Assembly: GCA_002551355.1 (NCBI GenBank)
Contig: NTHE01000013.1
Span: 1-64,000 of the forward strand
Direction of reading: 5' to 3'
Origin: Streptomyces sp. man185
Lineage (GTDB): Bacteria > Actinomycetota > Actinomycetes > Streptomycetales > Streptomycetaceae
DNA: 64,000 nt
Positions within the stretch are counted from its first letter, which is position 1; every line of letters starts with the position of its first letter. Under the pieces are notes generated by a model, which worked only from the letters and a program-made list of their open reading frames with translations, was not told where the DNA came from and did no database searches. The position numbers were made by a program, and so were the translations under genes. Shown here piece by piece: positions 17,531 through 27,981 of this stretch.

Positions 17531-18885
17531 CGCGTGGCTCCCAGCAGTGCCGGTGCGGCCGGGTCCGGCCGCGGGTCGGGGGCCCGGGTGAACCGGACCC
17601 GTTCGGCGCGATTGTGGCCGACCTGACGGACGGAGATCCGCCAGCCGGGGAGTTCGGCCGCATCGCCGGGGGCGGGGATGCGGCCCAGAAGTCCGGCGAC
17701 GAGCCCGGCGACGGTCTCGTACGGCCCGTCGGGGACGTCCAGGCCGCTGCGGCGCAGGGTGTGGACCCGGCAGCTGCCCTCGGCGTCCCACGCGGGGCGG
17801 CCGTCCTCGCCGGTGGCGGCGGTCAGCTCGGGGCGGCCGGCCCCTTCGGCGTCGTGCTCGTCGCGGACCTCGCCGACGAGCTCCTCGATGATGTCCTCCA
17901 GGGTGACGACTCCGGCGGTGCCGCCGTACTCGTCGACGACCACGGCTATCGGCTGTTCGTGGCGCAGCCGCCGCAGCAGGTGCTCCACCGGCAGGGTGCC
18001 GGGCACCAGGAGCGGGGCGACGGCGATCCGTCCGGCCGGGGTGCGCAGGCGCTCGGCGGCGGGGACGGCGAGCGCGTCCTTGAGGTGGACCATGCCGATG
18101 ACCTCGTCGATGCGGTCCCGGTAGACCGGGAAGCGGGAGAGACCGGTGGCGCGGGTGAGGTTGAGGACGTCCTCGGCGGTCGCGGAGGAGTGCAGGGCGC
18201 TGACCTTCACCCGGGGGGTCATGACGTGCTGGGCGGTGAGACCGGCCAGCGAGAGGGTCCGGACGAAGAGGTCGGCGGTGTCCTGTTCGAGGGCTCCGGC
18301 CTCGGCGGAGTGCCGGGCCAGGGAGACCAGTTCGCCCGGGGTGCGGGCGGAGGCCAGTTCGTCGGTGGGCTCGACGCCCAGGAGCCGCACCAGCCGGTTG
18401 GCCAGCGCGTTGAGGAGCGTGATCACCGGTCGCAGGAGGGCCGCGAAGCGGGCCTGCGGTCCGGCGACGAAGCGGGCCACCTGGAGCGGCCGGGAGACCG
18501 CCCAGTTCTTGGGCACGAGTTCGCCGACGATCATCTGGACGGCGGAGGCCAGCAGCATGCCGATGACGACGGCGACGCCGGACACGGCCCCCGCGGGCAG
18601 TCCGGTGGCGGTGAGGGGTCCGGCGAGCAGCTGGGCGAGGGCCGGTTCGGCGAGCATGCCCACCACCAGGGAGGTGAGGGTGATGCCGAGCTGGGTGCCG
18701 GAGAGCTGGAAGGAGAGTTCGCGCAGGGCGCGGACGACGGTACGGGCCCGTCGGTCGCCCTCGGCGGCGGCTCGTTCGGCGTCGGGTCTCTCCACGGTGA
18801 CGAGCCCGAATTCGGCTGCCACGAAGAATCCGTTGGCGAGGATGAGGAGGAAGGCCGCCGCGAGGAGCAGCAGGGGGGTGGTCAT
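17527..18885 (-). CDS. CNNM/HlyC-type CBS membrane protein, full length
   Basis: A 452-residue paralogue of the next gene. Its DUF21 domain has LANGFFVAAEFGLVTVERP near residues 18-36, several TM helices and VGELVPKN. A CBS pair follows (about 210-335, with VVVDEYGGTAGVVTLEDIIEELVGE), and then a complete CorC_HlyC domain near 350-435. The predicted role is membrane transport or sensing of divalent cations with nucleotide binding at the CBS pair. First gene of a two-gene unit, overlapping its neighbour by ATGA. Tandem CNNM pairs of this kind are common in actinobacteria. Confidence 0.88.
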   Translation of the reverse strand: MTTPLLLLAAAFLLILANGFFVAAEFGLVTVERPDAERAAAEGDRRARTVVRALRELSFQLSGTQLGITLTSLVVGMLAEPALAQLLAGPLTATGLPAGAVSGVAVVIGMLLASAVQMIVGELVPKNWAVSRPLQVARFVAGPQARFAALLRPVITLLNALANRLVRLLGVEPTDELASARTPGELVSLARHSAEAGALEQDTADLFVRTLSLAGLTAQHVMTPRVKVSALHSSATAEDVLNLTRATGLSRFPVYRDRIDEVIGMVHLKDALAVPAAERLRTPAGRIAVAPLLVPGTLPVEHLLRRLRHEQPIAVVVDEYGGTAGVVTLEDIIEELVGEVRDEHDAEGAGRPELTAATGEDGRPAWDAEGSCRVHTLRRSGLDVPDGPYETVAGLVAGLLGRIPAPGDAAELPGWRISVRQVGHNRAERVRFTRAPDPRPDPAAPALLGATR

Positions 18886-19076
18886 GAGGCCGCCGCCTCC
18901 GGGGAAGGGGCGGCGCAGATACTACCGGACGATCCGTCCATTGCTGGAGGGAGTCACTCCTTGGGTCGCAGGAAGTCCCCGCGGGCCCGGGTGGGGCCGT
19001 GGTACGGGCGGGGTGGGGCGCACGGGGCGCCACCGCCCACCAGAGTAGACAAGAAGGCCCCGCGCCGGGCAGGTGC

Positions 19077-19547
19077 TCAGCGGCTGCCGGGGGTGTCGTC
19101 GCCGCCGGCGCCGCGCGTCTCGGCCAGGGAGCGCAGGGAGCGGGCGTCGCGGATGGCCTGCTGCTTGGCCATGCCGGGCTGGATGCCGAGGGCGGGCATG
19201 CTGGTGCCGTCGCTGAGGTCGAGGAAGACCCAGGGGTCGCCGGACCGCAGGTTGACGCGGAGGATCTCCTCCCAGGCCAGCCTGCGGGTCCGGGTGATGT
19301 TGACGACGGTGACCCCGGTGTCGTCGGCGGTGACCCTGGGCCTGCTGAGCAGGGCCAGGACGCCGAGGAAGAGCGCCGCGACGAAGACGAAGCTGGCCCG
19401 CTCCCCCGCGTTGAGCCGCTCCAGCATCAGCGCGATGACGGTGATGACGAGGAACATCGCCGCGCCCACGCTCAGCAGGACCACCCGGGTGAGGGTGGGC
19501 CGGAAGGTGACCGGCAGGGTGGGGAGTTCGGGCCTGGGCGCGGACAT
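19077..19547 (-). CDS. PH domain-containing membrane protein
   Basis: A 156-residue protein with two close hydrophobic segments (about residues 22-42 and 50-68) followed by a bacterial PH-like domain (about 69-125: PRVTADDTGVTVVNITRTRRLAWEEI is its start, with WVFLDLSDG later). Similar proteins are widespread in Streptomyces; function unknown. It is the last gene of the rib-his set, 38 nt beyond hisG, and probably shares its transcript. The C-terminal tail (GGDDTPGSR) is disordered. Confidence 0.8.
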   Translation of the reverse strand: MSAPRPELPTLPVTFRPTLTRVVLLSVGAAMFLVITVIALMLERLNAGERASFVFVAALFLGVLALLSRPRVTADDTGVTVVNITRTRRLAWEEILRVNLRSGDPWVFLDLSDGTSMPALGIQPGMAKQQAIRDARSLRSLAETRGAGGDDTPGSR

Positions 19548-19585
19548 CGGGGTCTTCTCTCGGGAGGTGCGGGCGGCCGGGGCCG

Positions 19586-20434
19586 TCAGAGGCGGCAGGC
19601 GTGGATGGCCGTGGTGAGGATGGCGCGGGCTCCGAGCTCGTACAGGTCGTCCATGATCCGCTGCGCCTCCTTGGCGGCGACCATGGAGCGGACGGCGACC
19701 CAGCCCTCGTGGTGCAGCGGGGAGATGGTCGGCGACTCCAGGCCCGGGGTGAGGGCGACGGCGCGCTCCAGGTGCTCGACGCGGCAGTCGTAGTCCATCA
19801 TCACGTAGGACCGGGCGACCAGGACGCCCTGGAGGCGGCGGAGGAACTGCTGCACCTTCGGGTCGTCGGCGGCGGCGCCCGTGCGGCGGATCACCACGGC
19901 TTCCGACTTCATGATCGGCTCGCCGATGATCTCGAGGCCCGCGTTGCGCATGCTGGTGCCGGTCTCGACGACGTCGGCGATGATCTGGGCGACGCCGAGT
20001 TCGATGGCGGTCTCGACGGCGCCGTCGAGGTGCACGACGGAGGCGTCGACGCCCTCGTCGGCCAGGTGCTTCGCCACGATGCCCTCGTAGGACGTGGCGA
20101 TCGTCATGCCGGCGAAGTCCTTGGGTCCGGTGGCCGTGCCGGGCTTCGTGGCGTAGCGGAAGGTGGAACGCGCGAATCCGAGCTGGAGGATCTCCTCGGC
20201 CTCGGCCCCCGAGTCCAGCAGCAGGTCGCGTCCGGTGATGCCGATGTCGAGGCGGCCCGAACTGACGTAGATCGCGATGTCGCGCGGCCTCAGGTAGAAG
20301 AACTCGACCTCGTTCGTCGGGTCGACGAGGACCAGTTCCTTCGACTCCTTGCGCTGCCGGTAGCCCGCCTCATGGAGCATCGCCATCGCAGGCCCGGAGA
20401 TTGCACCCTTGTTGGGGACGGCGATGCGCAGCAT
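19586..20434 (-). CDS. hisG: ATP phosphoribosyltransferase
   Basis: A 282-residue long-form HisG that joins ATP and PRPP in the first committed step of histidine synthesis, in the cytoplasm. The N-terminal catalytic lobes contain VPNKGAISGPA (residues 5-15), GITGRDLL and the PRPP-binding stretch EIGVAQIIADVVETGTSM. A C-terminal ACT-like regulatory domain (about 210-282) implies feedback inhibition by histidine without HisZ. It lies 50 nt downstream of hisE and away from the main his operon, as in other Streptomyces. Starts with ATG. Confidence 0.95.
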   Translation of the reverse strand: MLRIAVPNKGAISGPAMAMLHEAGYRQRKESKELVLVDPTNEVEFFYLRPRDIAIYVSSGRLDIGITGRDLLLDSGAEAEEILQLGFARSTFRYATKPGTATGPKDFAGMTIATSYEGIVAKHLADEGVDASVVHLDGAVETAIELGVAQIIADVVETGTSMRNAGLEIIGEPIMKSEAVVIRRTGAAADDPKVQQFLRRLQGVLVARSYVMMDYDCRVEHLERAVALTPGLESPTISPLHHEGWVAVRSMVAAKEAQRIMDDLYELGARAILTTAIHACRL

Positions 20435-20484
20435 GAGGTCAGGTTTCCTTTGTGCGAAGGGGTTGTGGGACGGGCGGGGTGTGC

Positions 20485-20757
20485 TCAGAGGTGGGCGTAG
20501 ACGTCGTCGAGCGAGATCCCGCGGGCGACCATCATCACTTGGACGTGGTACAGCAGCTGGGAGATCTCCTCGGCGGCGGCTTCCTTGCCCTCGTACTCGG
20601 CGGCCATCCAGACCTCGGCGGCCTCCTCGACGACCTTCTTGCCGATGGCATGGACGCCCTTGTCGACCAGTTCGGCGGTGCGGGAGGTCGCGGGGTCGCC
20701 CTCGGCGGCCTTGAGCTGGAGCTCGGTGAAGAGCTCTTCGAAGGTTTTGTTGGCCAT
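20485..20757 (-). CDS. hisE: Phosphoribosyl-ATP diphosphatase
   Basis: A 90-residue MazG-fold pyrophosphatase performing the second step of histidine synthesis (PR-ATP to PR-AMP). The helical bundle carries the metal-binding KVVEEAAEV (near residues 41-49) and [11 protein letters not shown]. Length is standard for stand-alone HisE. ATG at 20755-20757. It lies 35 nt after ribH and 50 nt before hisG; the hisE-hisG pair performs steps 1 and 2. Confidence 0.95.
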   Translation of the reverse strand: MANKTFEELFTELQLKAAEGDPATSRTAELVDKGVHAIGKKVVEEAAEVWMAAEYEGKEAAAEEISQLLYHVQVMMVARGISLDDVYAHL

Positions 20758-20792
20758 GATGGTCCTCAGAATACGGGGTCGCCGGGGCGCAC

Positions 20793-21278
20793 TCAGCGCC
20801 AGGGTTCGCTGACGGTGCGCAGTGTGGCCGCGGTGGCGACCGCGGCGGTGACCGCTTCGTGCCCCTTGTCCTCGTTGGATCCTTCGAGGCCGGCCCGGTC
20901 GAGCGCCTGCTCCTCGGTGTCGCAGGTCAGTACGCCGAAGCCGACGGGAACACCGGTGTCGACGGTGACCTGGGTGAGGCCGAGGGTGACGCCCTGGGAC
21001 ACGTACTCGAAGTGGGGGGTGCCGCCCCGGATGACCACGCCGAGGGCGACGATCGCGTCGTAACCGCGTCCGGCGAGCACCTTGGCGACGACGGGCAGCT
21101 CGAAGGAGCCGGGGACCCGGAGCAGGGTGGGCTCGTCGATGCCCAGCTCGTGCAGGGCGCGCAGCGCGCCGTCGACGAGTCCGTCCATGACCTTCTCGTG
21201 CCACTGGGCCGCGATCACGGCCACGCGCAGGTCGCCGCAGTTGCGTACGGACAGTTCGGGTGCACCCTTGCCGCTCAT
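20793..21278 (-). CDS. ribH: 6,7-dimethyl-8-ribityllumazine synthase
   Basis: A 161-residue lumazine synthase, which condenses the 5-amino-6-ribitylamino pyrimidine with 3,4-dihydroxy-2-butanone-4-phosphate. Signature stretches: [17 protein letters not shown] (near 23-39), VPGSFELP with the substrate loop, [16 protein letters not shown] with the catalytic His, and [11 protein letters not shown]. Likely forms a 60-mer or pentamer. ATG at 21276-21278, 31 nt downstream of ribBA. Last rib gene of the FMN-riboswitch operon. Confidence 0.95.
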
Positions 21279-21309
21279 GTTTCTCCTGTTGCTGGTGACG
21301 AGGTGTTCG

Positions 21310-22604
<1,295 letters not shown>

Positions 22605-22608
<4 letters not shown>

Positions 22609-23249
22609 GCCGTGGCTCCTTCCAGAGCGGGTGTCCGCGTACGCAGCCACCAGTCGCGCATCCCCCACAGGACGAGGGCGCCGTAAATGACGTAGACGAA
22701 GCCGGAGAAGGCGAATCCGTTGGCGAAGTTCAGCGGGACGCCTACCAGGTCGACGAGCAGCCAGGCGAACCAGAACTCGACCATGCCGCGGGCCTGGGCG
22801 TACATCGCGACGACGGTGCCGACGAAGATGTACGCGTCCGGCCACGGGTCCCAGGACAGCGAGGGGAAGGCGGTGAACAGGCCGCCGACGGCGAGGGTGC
22901 CGAGCGCGGCGGCGCCGATCAGCACGCCGCGCTCGCGCCAGGTGGCGAAGCGGACGGCGATGGAGCCGTCCTGGGCCTGCTGCCTGCCCCGGTTCCAGGA
23001 CCACCAGCCCCACAGGGCGACGACGATGACGACCAGCTGCTTGCCCGCGCTGCCGGAGAGGTGCGCGGAGGCGAAGGCGACGAGCAGGATCACACCGGAG
23101 AGGAGCTGGGCGGGCCAGGTCCAGATGGAGCGCCGCCAGCCGAGGGCCAGGGCGATCAGGCCGATGATGTTGCCGATCATGTCCGACCACTTGATGTGCT
23201 GGCCGAACACGGTGAAGGCCTCGGAGTTGAGCCAGGAGGCGGCGTTCAT
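22605..23249 (-). CDS. ribM: PnuC-family vitamin transporter, RibM type
   Basis: A 214-residue PnuC-fold membrane protein with about 7 hydrophobic segments and the family's aromatic motifs ([27 protein letters not shown]). PnuC usually carries nicotinamide riboside, but copies inside riboflavin operons (RibM of Corynebacterium and S. davaonensis) import riboflavin. Its place between ribE and ribBA, overlapping both by 4 bp, strongly suggests riboflavin. No energising partner is encoded nearby, fitting facilitated diffusion with metabolic trapping. Control by the upstream FMN riboswitch is expected. Confidence 0.87.
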
Positions 23250-23854
23250 CGCGGTTCCTGTCCGGCCCGCTCGCCGAGCATGCGCTCGACGTACTTGGCG
23301 ATGACGTCCACTTCCAGGTTGACCGGGTCGCCGGGCTGCTTGTGGCCGAGCGTGGTCAGGGCGAGGGTGGTGGGGATGAGGCTGATGGTGAAGTAGTCGG
23401 TCGCCGCGTCCACGACGGTGAGGCTGACGCCGTCGACGGTGATGGAGCCCTTCTCCACGACGTACCGGGTGAGCTCGGGCGGCAGGGAGACCTTGACGAT
23501 CTCCCAGTGCTCGGAGGGGGTGCGCTCGACGATGGTGCCGGTGCCGTCCACATGGCCCTGGACGAGGTGTCCGCCGAGCCGGCCGCCGAGCGCCATCGGG
23601 CGCTCCAGGTTGACCCGGGAGCCGGGGGCGAGCGCGCCGAGGCTGGAGCGCTTCAGCGTCTCGGCCATCACGTCGGCGGTGAATTCCCCGTCGCCGGTGT
23701 CCACGACGGTGAGGCAGACCCCGTTGACCGCGATGGAGTCGCCGTGCTTGGCGCCCTCGGTGACGACGGGGCCGCGCAGCCGGAAGCGGGAGGCGTCGGC
23801 GAGCTGCTCGACGGCGGTGACCTCACCCAGTTCTTCGACAATTCCGGTGAACAC
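23246..23854 (-). CDS. ribE: Riboflavin synthase (alpha subunit)
   Basis: A 202-residue riboflavin synthase, which dismutates two lumazines to riboflavin plus the pyrimidine precursor. Two homologous lumazine-binding barrels lie at about residues 1-95 and 96-195. The N-terminal [12 protein letters not shown] and the repeated VNGVCLTVV / VDGVSLTVV pairs are visible. The start is GTG, directly abutting the TGA of ribD with no gap; its stop overlaps the start of ribM. Normal length for a homotrimeric enzyme. Confidence 0.95.
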   Translation of the reverse strand: MFTGIVEELGEVTAVEQLADASRFRLRGPVVTEGAKHGDSIAVNGVCLTVVDTGDGEFTADVMAETLKRSSLGALAPGSRVNLERPMALGGRLGGHLVQGHVDGTGTIVERTPSEHWEIVKVSLPPELTRYVVEKGSITVDGVSLTVVDAATDYFTISLIPTTLALTTLGHKQPGDPVNLEVDVIAKYVERMLGERAGQEPR

Positions 23855-24949
23855 TCAGTTTCCCTTCCGAGCAGGGGCGGGGACGGCGGTGACGCGCAGA
23901 TCGGGGCCGATCGGCACGGCCTCGGTCACATCGAGGCGCAACGCCTCGGAGATCGTGGAGATTCCGGCGTCCGCGAGGGCGGTGGGGCCGGCTCCGAGCA
24001 GGACCGGGGCGAGATAGCCGACGACCTTGTCGACCTTCCCGGCGGCGACGAACGCGCCGGCGAGCGTGGGCCCGCCTTCGAGGAGCACGGAGCGGACGCC
24101 CCGGGTGTGCAGGGCGTCGAGGAGGGCGTCGAGGTCGAGGCCGGTGGCGGCGCGGGGCAGCCGCAGGACGGCCGCCTCGGGAAGGTGGTCGGCCGGGGCG
24201 TCGCCGGAGACGGCGATCAGGGTGGGCGCGGTGGCGTCCAGGACCCGGGCGCCGGGCTTGACGGCGGTGGCGTTCGTGTCGACGACGACCCGCAGCGGCT
24301 GGGTGGCGCCGTCGACTCCGCGTACGCCCAGCTGGGGGTCGTCGATGCGGGCGGTGCCGGAGCCGACGAGCACGGCGTCGGCCTCGGCGCGCAGCCGGTG
24401 GACGTCGGCGCGGGCCTCGGGCGAGGTGATCCAGCGGCTGGTGGCGTCGGCGGCGGCGATCCGGCCGTCGAGGGTGGCGGCGTACTTCCACAGGACGTAC
24501 GGACGTCCGAGGCGCACCGAGGTCAGCCAGGCGGCGTTGCCCGCCTCGGCCTCGTCGGCGAGGAGGCCCTGCTCCACCTGGACCCCGGCCGCGCGCAGGG
24601 TGGCGCCGCCGCCGGTGGCCTGCGGGTTCGGGTCGCCGACCGCGTACACGACACGGCTGATCCCGGCGGCCAGGAGGGCCTGGGCGCAGGGGCCGGTGCG
24701 GCCGGTGTGATTACAGGGTTCGAGGGTGACGTAGGCGGTGCCGCCACGGGCCCGGTCGCCGGCCGCGCGCAGCGCGTGGACCTCGGCGTGCGGCCCTCCG
24801 GCGCGCTGATGGAAGCCTTCACCGGCCACGGCTCCGGCGGCGTCGGTGATGACACAGCCGACGACCGGATTGGGGCTGGTGGAGCCGAGACCGCGCGCGG
24901 CGAGCGTGATCGCTCGGCGCATGGCGGTGGTGTCGGCTGCGGTGTCCAC
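23855..24949 (-). CDS. ribD: Bifunctional RibD deaminase-reductase
   Basis: A 364-residue bifunctional enzyme for steps 2 and 3 of riboflavin synthesis. The N-terminal zinc deaminase (about 1-145) has HAEVHAL and PCNHTGRTGPC for zinc binding. The C-terminal NADPH-dependent reductase (about 150-355) has RVVVDTNA and LLEGGPTLAGAF. The start is GTG at 24949 with a perfect AGGAGG 5 nt upstream; an internal ATG at residue 10 lacks a site. First gene of the FMN-riboswitch operon, with a leader of about 300 nt. Confidence 0.93.
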   Translation of the reverse strand: MDTAADTTAMRRAITLAARGLGSTSPNPVVGCVITDAAGAVAGEGFHQRAGGPHAEVHALRAAGDRARGGTAYVTLEPCNHTGRTGPCAQALLAAGISRVVYAVGDPNPQATGGGATLRAAGVQVEQGLLADEAEAGNAAWLTSVRLGRPYVLWKYAATLDGRIAAADATSRWITSPEARADVHRLRAEADAVLVGSGTARIDDPQLGVRGVDGATQPLRVVVDTNATAVKPGARVLDATAPTLIAVSGDAPADHLPEAAVLRLPRAATGLDLDALLDALHTRGVRSVLLEGGPTLAGAFVAAGKVDKVVGYLAPVLLGAGPTALADAGISTISEALRLDVTEAVPIGPDLRVTAVPAPARKGN

Positions 24950-25124
24950 CGGGTCCTCCTGCCTCTTCGGGCACGGACTCCGGGGCCTGTCGATGACGAC
25001 AGATAGAGCGGATCACCTGCGGAAACGCCGAGAACCCGAGAACGGGAAACGCCAGGAACGCACGGTGTCCGGGAGATTCCCGGCCATGCGTCCGCCGACG
25101 GCGGCGTACCGATGACAACCCGCC

Positions 25125-25251
25125 GCGCACTGCCTCCCATCCGGACTTTAACCGTCGGTCCAGGAATTTCACCTGGTCAACCGGCCGCTGGCTGCGGACG
25201 GGTCGCGGACTGTAACCGCCGGTTCGGAATTGCACCGACCCCGGAGTGCGC
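25125..25251 (-). promoter_or_regulatory. FMN riboswitch (RFN element)
   Basis: Read on the minus strand, stem P1 pairs AGTGCGC of 25125-25131 with GCGCACT of 25245-25251. Between them are the conserved blocks GGTCGGTGCAATTCCGAACC at the 5' side and AGTCCGGATGGGAG at the 3' side, the classic RFN consensus. It precedes ribD by 175 nt. The stretch between holds small hairpins (CCGGGA/TCCCGG and TGTCG/CGACA types) and an AGGAGG, but no U-tract terminator. Control by ribosome-site masking is therefore likelier. Confidence 0.93.
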
Positions 25252-25390
25252 TGCTACTGGTACGGAACCAGTCTGCCACGGACGCCTCTCGGCCATGCGA
25301 GTGAGCACTGTGGGCTGGGTCACAGGAGGCATGGCGCATTCCTGCCGGGACGAACGCGACAACGTAGTCATTCACGAAGTCGAGGCTTAA

Positions 25391-25432
25391 AGGTCCATAC
25401 CTATTGACGCACTGGTCTAGTCCTCTTAATCT
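25391..25432 (+). promoter_or_regulatory. Second chitinase promoter with paired boxes
   Basis: Boxes AGGTCCATACCT (25391-25402) and TGGTCTAGTCCT (25413-25424) start 22 bp apart around a -35 TTGACG (25404-25409). A -10 TAATCT lies at 25427-25432 with 17-bp spacing. The downstream box is identical to that of the 6733 chitinase. DasR-type control is inferred. Confidence 0.8.
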
Positions 25433-25543
25433 CTGCGTCACCTCCGAGGTTCGGTCCCACGGTGGGCGCACACCGGGACCCCGACAGACCCACCCCTTTT
25501 CAGCCACTTGTGTTCTGCCGACCTCCCCAGGAGGAACGACCAC

Positions 25544-27901
25544 ATGCTGTCCCCCACCCGAGCGAGAGCCACGCTCCTCGCCGCCGGCGCCGCCGTCGCC
25601 GGACTGCTGCTGAGCTCCCTCGCCGCCACCCCTTCGGCGGCCGCCACCGACCACGAGTCATGTCGCCCGGACGGGCTGTACAAGACCCCCGGTGTCACCA
25701 CCCCCTACTGCACCGTCTACGACGCCGACGGACGCGAGAAGATGGGCGCCGACCACAAACGGCGCGTGATCGGCTACTTCACCAACTGGCGTACCGGCAA
25801 GGACGGCAAGGACGCCTACCTGGTCCCGGACATCCCGTGGGACAAGGTCACGCACCTCAACTACGCCTTCGCGCACGTGGATGGCTCCAACAAGCTCTCG
25901 GTCGGCCCGGACAGCGCCGACAACGCCTCCACGGGGATGACCTGGCCCGGTGTCGCAGGCGCGGAGATGGACCCGGCGCTCCCCTACAAGGGGCACTTCA
26001 ACCTGCTGACGAAGTACAAGAAGCAGCACCCGAACGTGAAGACCCTGGTCTCCGTGGGCGGTTGGGCCGAGACGGGCGGCTACTTCGGCCCCGACGGCAA
26101 GCGCGTCGACTCGGGCGGCTTCTACTCGATGGCGACCAACGCCGACGGGTCGGTCAACCAGGCGGGCATCAACACCTTCGCCGACTCGGCCGTCGCCTTC
26201 ATCAAGAAGTACGGCTTCAACGGCGTCGACATCGACTACGAGTACGCGACCACGATGAAGGACGCGGGCAACCCGCTGGACCACACGCTGGCCAACGGCC
26301 GCCGCGCGGGCCTGGTCAAGGGCTACGACGCCCTGATGAAGACGCTGCGCGAGAAGCTCGACCGCGCGGGCGAGACCGACGGCAAGCACTACCTGCTGAC
26401 CGTCGCCGCCCCCTCCTCCGGCTACCTCCTGCGGGGCATGGAGACGTACCAGATGCAGAAGTACCTGGACTACGTCAACATCATGTCCTACGACCTGCAC
26501 GGCGCCTGGAACGAGTACGTCGGGCCCAACGCCTCGCTGTTCGACGACGGCAAGGACAACGAGCTGGCGCAGGCGGGCGTCTACACCACCTCGCAGTACG
26601 GCGGCCTCGGCTACCTCAACACCGACTGGGCCTACCACTACTTCCGCGGCTCGATGCCGGCCGGCCGGATCAACATCGGCCTGCCCTACTACACCCGCGG
26701 CTTCAAGAACGTGCAGGGCGGCACCGACGGACTGTGGGGCAAGGCGGCCACCACCGACTGCCCGGCGGGCGCGGGGCTGACCAAGTGCGGTGACGGCGCG
26801 GTCGGGATCGACAACCTGTGGCACGACAAGGACACCAACGGCAGGGAATCGCCTGCCGGTTCCAACCCGATGTGGCACGCGAAGAACCTGGAGAAGGGCA
26901 TCGTCGGGGACTACGTCACCGACTACGGCTTCCCCGCGAACACCCAGCTGACCGGCACGTACGCCCGTAGGTACGACTCCACGCTGGTCGCTCCGTGGCT
27001 GTGGAACGCCCAGAAGAAGGTGTTCCTGTCCACCGAGGACGAGCAGTCGGTGAAGGCCAAGGCCGACTACGTCGTGGACCAGGGCATCGGCGGCACGATG
27101 ATCTGGGAGCTGGCGGGCGACTACCGGTGGAACGCGGCCAAGGGCCAGTACGAGACCGGCTCGACGCTGACCACCGCGATGTACGACGCGTTCAAGTCGG
27201 CCACCCCGTACGGCGCGAAGCGCGCCACGACCGCCCTGCCGACCGAGGCGCTCAACATCGACGTCTCCTTCGGGCAGTTCCCGCTGGGCGACTCCAACTA
27301 CCCGATCAGCCCCAAGCTGAAGATCACCAACCGGACCCAGGCCACGCTGCCCGGCGGTACGGAGTTCCAGTTCGACTACTCCACCTCCGCCCCGGCCAAC
27401 GCCAAGGACCAGTCCGGCTTCGGCACGACGATCATCCGCAGCGACCACACGGCGGCCAACAACATCGGCGGCCTCAAGGGCGACTACAACCGCGTCTCGC
27501 TGAAGCTCCCGGCCTGGCAGAGCCTGGCCCCCGGCGCCTCGGTGGAGCTGGACTTCGTCTACTACCTGCCCACCTCCACCCCGTCGAACTGGACGGTGAC
27601 CTTCGGCGGGAAGTCCTACTCCCTCGCCGGTGACCTGGCCCGCGGCACCACCGTCGTCGAGCCCGGCACCGGGACCAATCCCACGCCGACCCCGACGCCG
27701 ACCGGGCCCACGCCCACCCCGTCCCCGACCCAGCCGGGCGGCAGCTGCTCGGCCCCGGCGTGGAACGCGGCCACCGAGTACGGCAGCGGCTCCACCGTCA
27801 GCCAGGACGGCCGTCAGTGGAAGGCCTCCTGGTGGACGAAGGGCGAGAAGCCCGGCACCACCGGTGAGTGGGGTGTCTGGAAGGACCTCGGGGCCTGCTG
27901 A
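25544..27901 (+). CDS. Multidomain secreted GH18 chitinase
   Basis: A 785-residue exported chitinase. Signal peptide about 1-34 ending in ATPSAAA. The long GH18 barrel starts at RVIGYFTNW (about residue 77); [10 protein letters not shown] is the SxGG strand and GVDIDYE (227-233) puts the catalytic Glu at 233. Large insertions near 290-480 suggest a processive ChiA/ChiI-like cleft. A beta-sandwich domain (about 565-705) is followed by a Thr/Pro linker (about 708-733) and a C-terminal CBM5/12 chitin-binding module with paired Trp ([23 protein letters not shown]). The ATG at 25544 follows AGGAGG by 9 nt. From gene order it resembles S. coelicolor SCO1444. Confidence 0.9.
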   Translation: MLSPTRARATLLAAGAAVAGLLLSSLAATPSAAATDHESCRPDGLYKTPGVTTPYCTVYDADGREKMGADHKRRVIGYFTNWRTGKDGKDAYLVPDIPWDKVTHLNYAFAHVDGSNKLSVGPDSADNASTGMTWPGVAGAEMDPALPYKGHFNLLTKYKKQHPNVKTLVSVGGWAETGGYFGPDGKRVDSGGFYSMATNADGSVNQAGINTFADSAVAFIKKYGFNGVDIDYEYATTMKDAGNPLDHTLANGRRAGLVKGYDALMKTLREKLDRAGETDGKHYLLTVAAPSSGYLLRGMETYQMQKYLDYVNIMSYDLHGAWNEYVGPNASLFDDGKDNELAQAGVYTTSQYGGLGYLNTDWAYHYFRGSMPAGRINIGLPYYTRGFKNVQGGTDGLWGKAATTDCPAGAGLTKCGDGAVGIDNLWHDKDTNGRESPAGSNPMWHAKNLEKGIVGDYVTDYGFPANTQLTGTYARRYDSTLVAPWLWNAQKKVFLSTEDEQSVKAKADYVVDQGIGGTMIWELAGDYRWNAAKGQYETGSTLTTAMYDAFKSATPYGAKRATTALPTEALNIDVSFGQFPLGDSNYPISPKLKITNRTQATLPGGTEFQFDYSTSAPANAKDQSGFGTTIIRSDHTAANNIGGLKGDYNRVSLKLPAWQSLAPGASVELDFVYYLPTSTPSNWTVTFGGKSYSLAGDLARGTTVVEPGTGTNPTPTPTPTGPTPTPSPTQPGGSCSAPAWNAATEYGSGSTVSQDGRQWKASWWTKGEKPGTTGEWGVWKDLGAC

Positions 27902-27914
27902 TCCCTCGTGTGCC

Positions 27915-27959
27915 GTCCGGCCCGGCGTGAGCGGTTCCCCCGCTCACGCCGGGCCGGAC
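27915..27959 (+). terminator. Terminator after second chitinase
   Basis: A perfect 20-bp stem (27915-27934 with 27940-27959) with a TTCCC loop, 13 nt beyond the stop. Confidence 0.85.
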
Positions 27960-27981
27960 CGCGCTCTGGCAGGCTGGCCCC

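Larger units (their letters stand above)
24950..25543. other. Shared rib leader / chitinase promoter region
   Basis: A 594-bp gene-free divergent region. It holds the ribD leader and expression platform (24950-25124), the FMN riboswitch (25125-25251), a dyad ACTGGT-N5-ACCAGT (25256-25272), the chitinase operator-promoter (25391-25432) and an AGGAGG (25529-25534) before the chitinase start. Confidence 0.7.

Noticed and set aside
25013-25087. A 24-codon open frame in the ribD leader
   Set aside because: No ribosome site, Arg-rich random composition, and the leader is explained by the FMN riboswitch.
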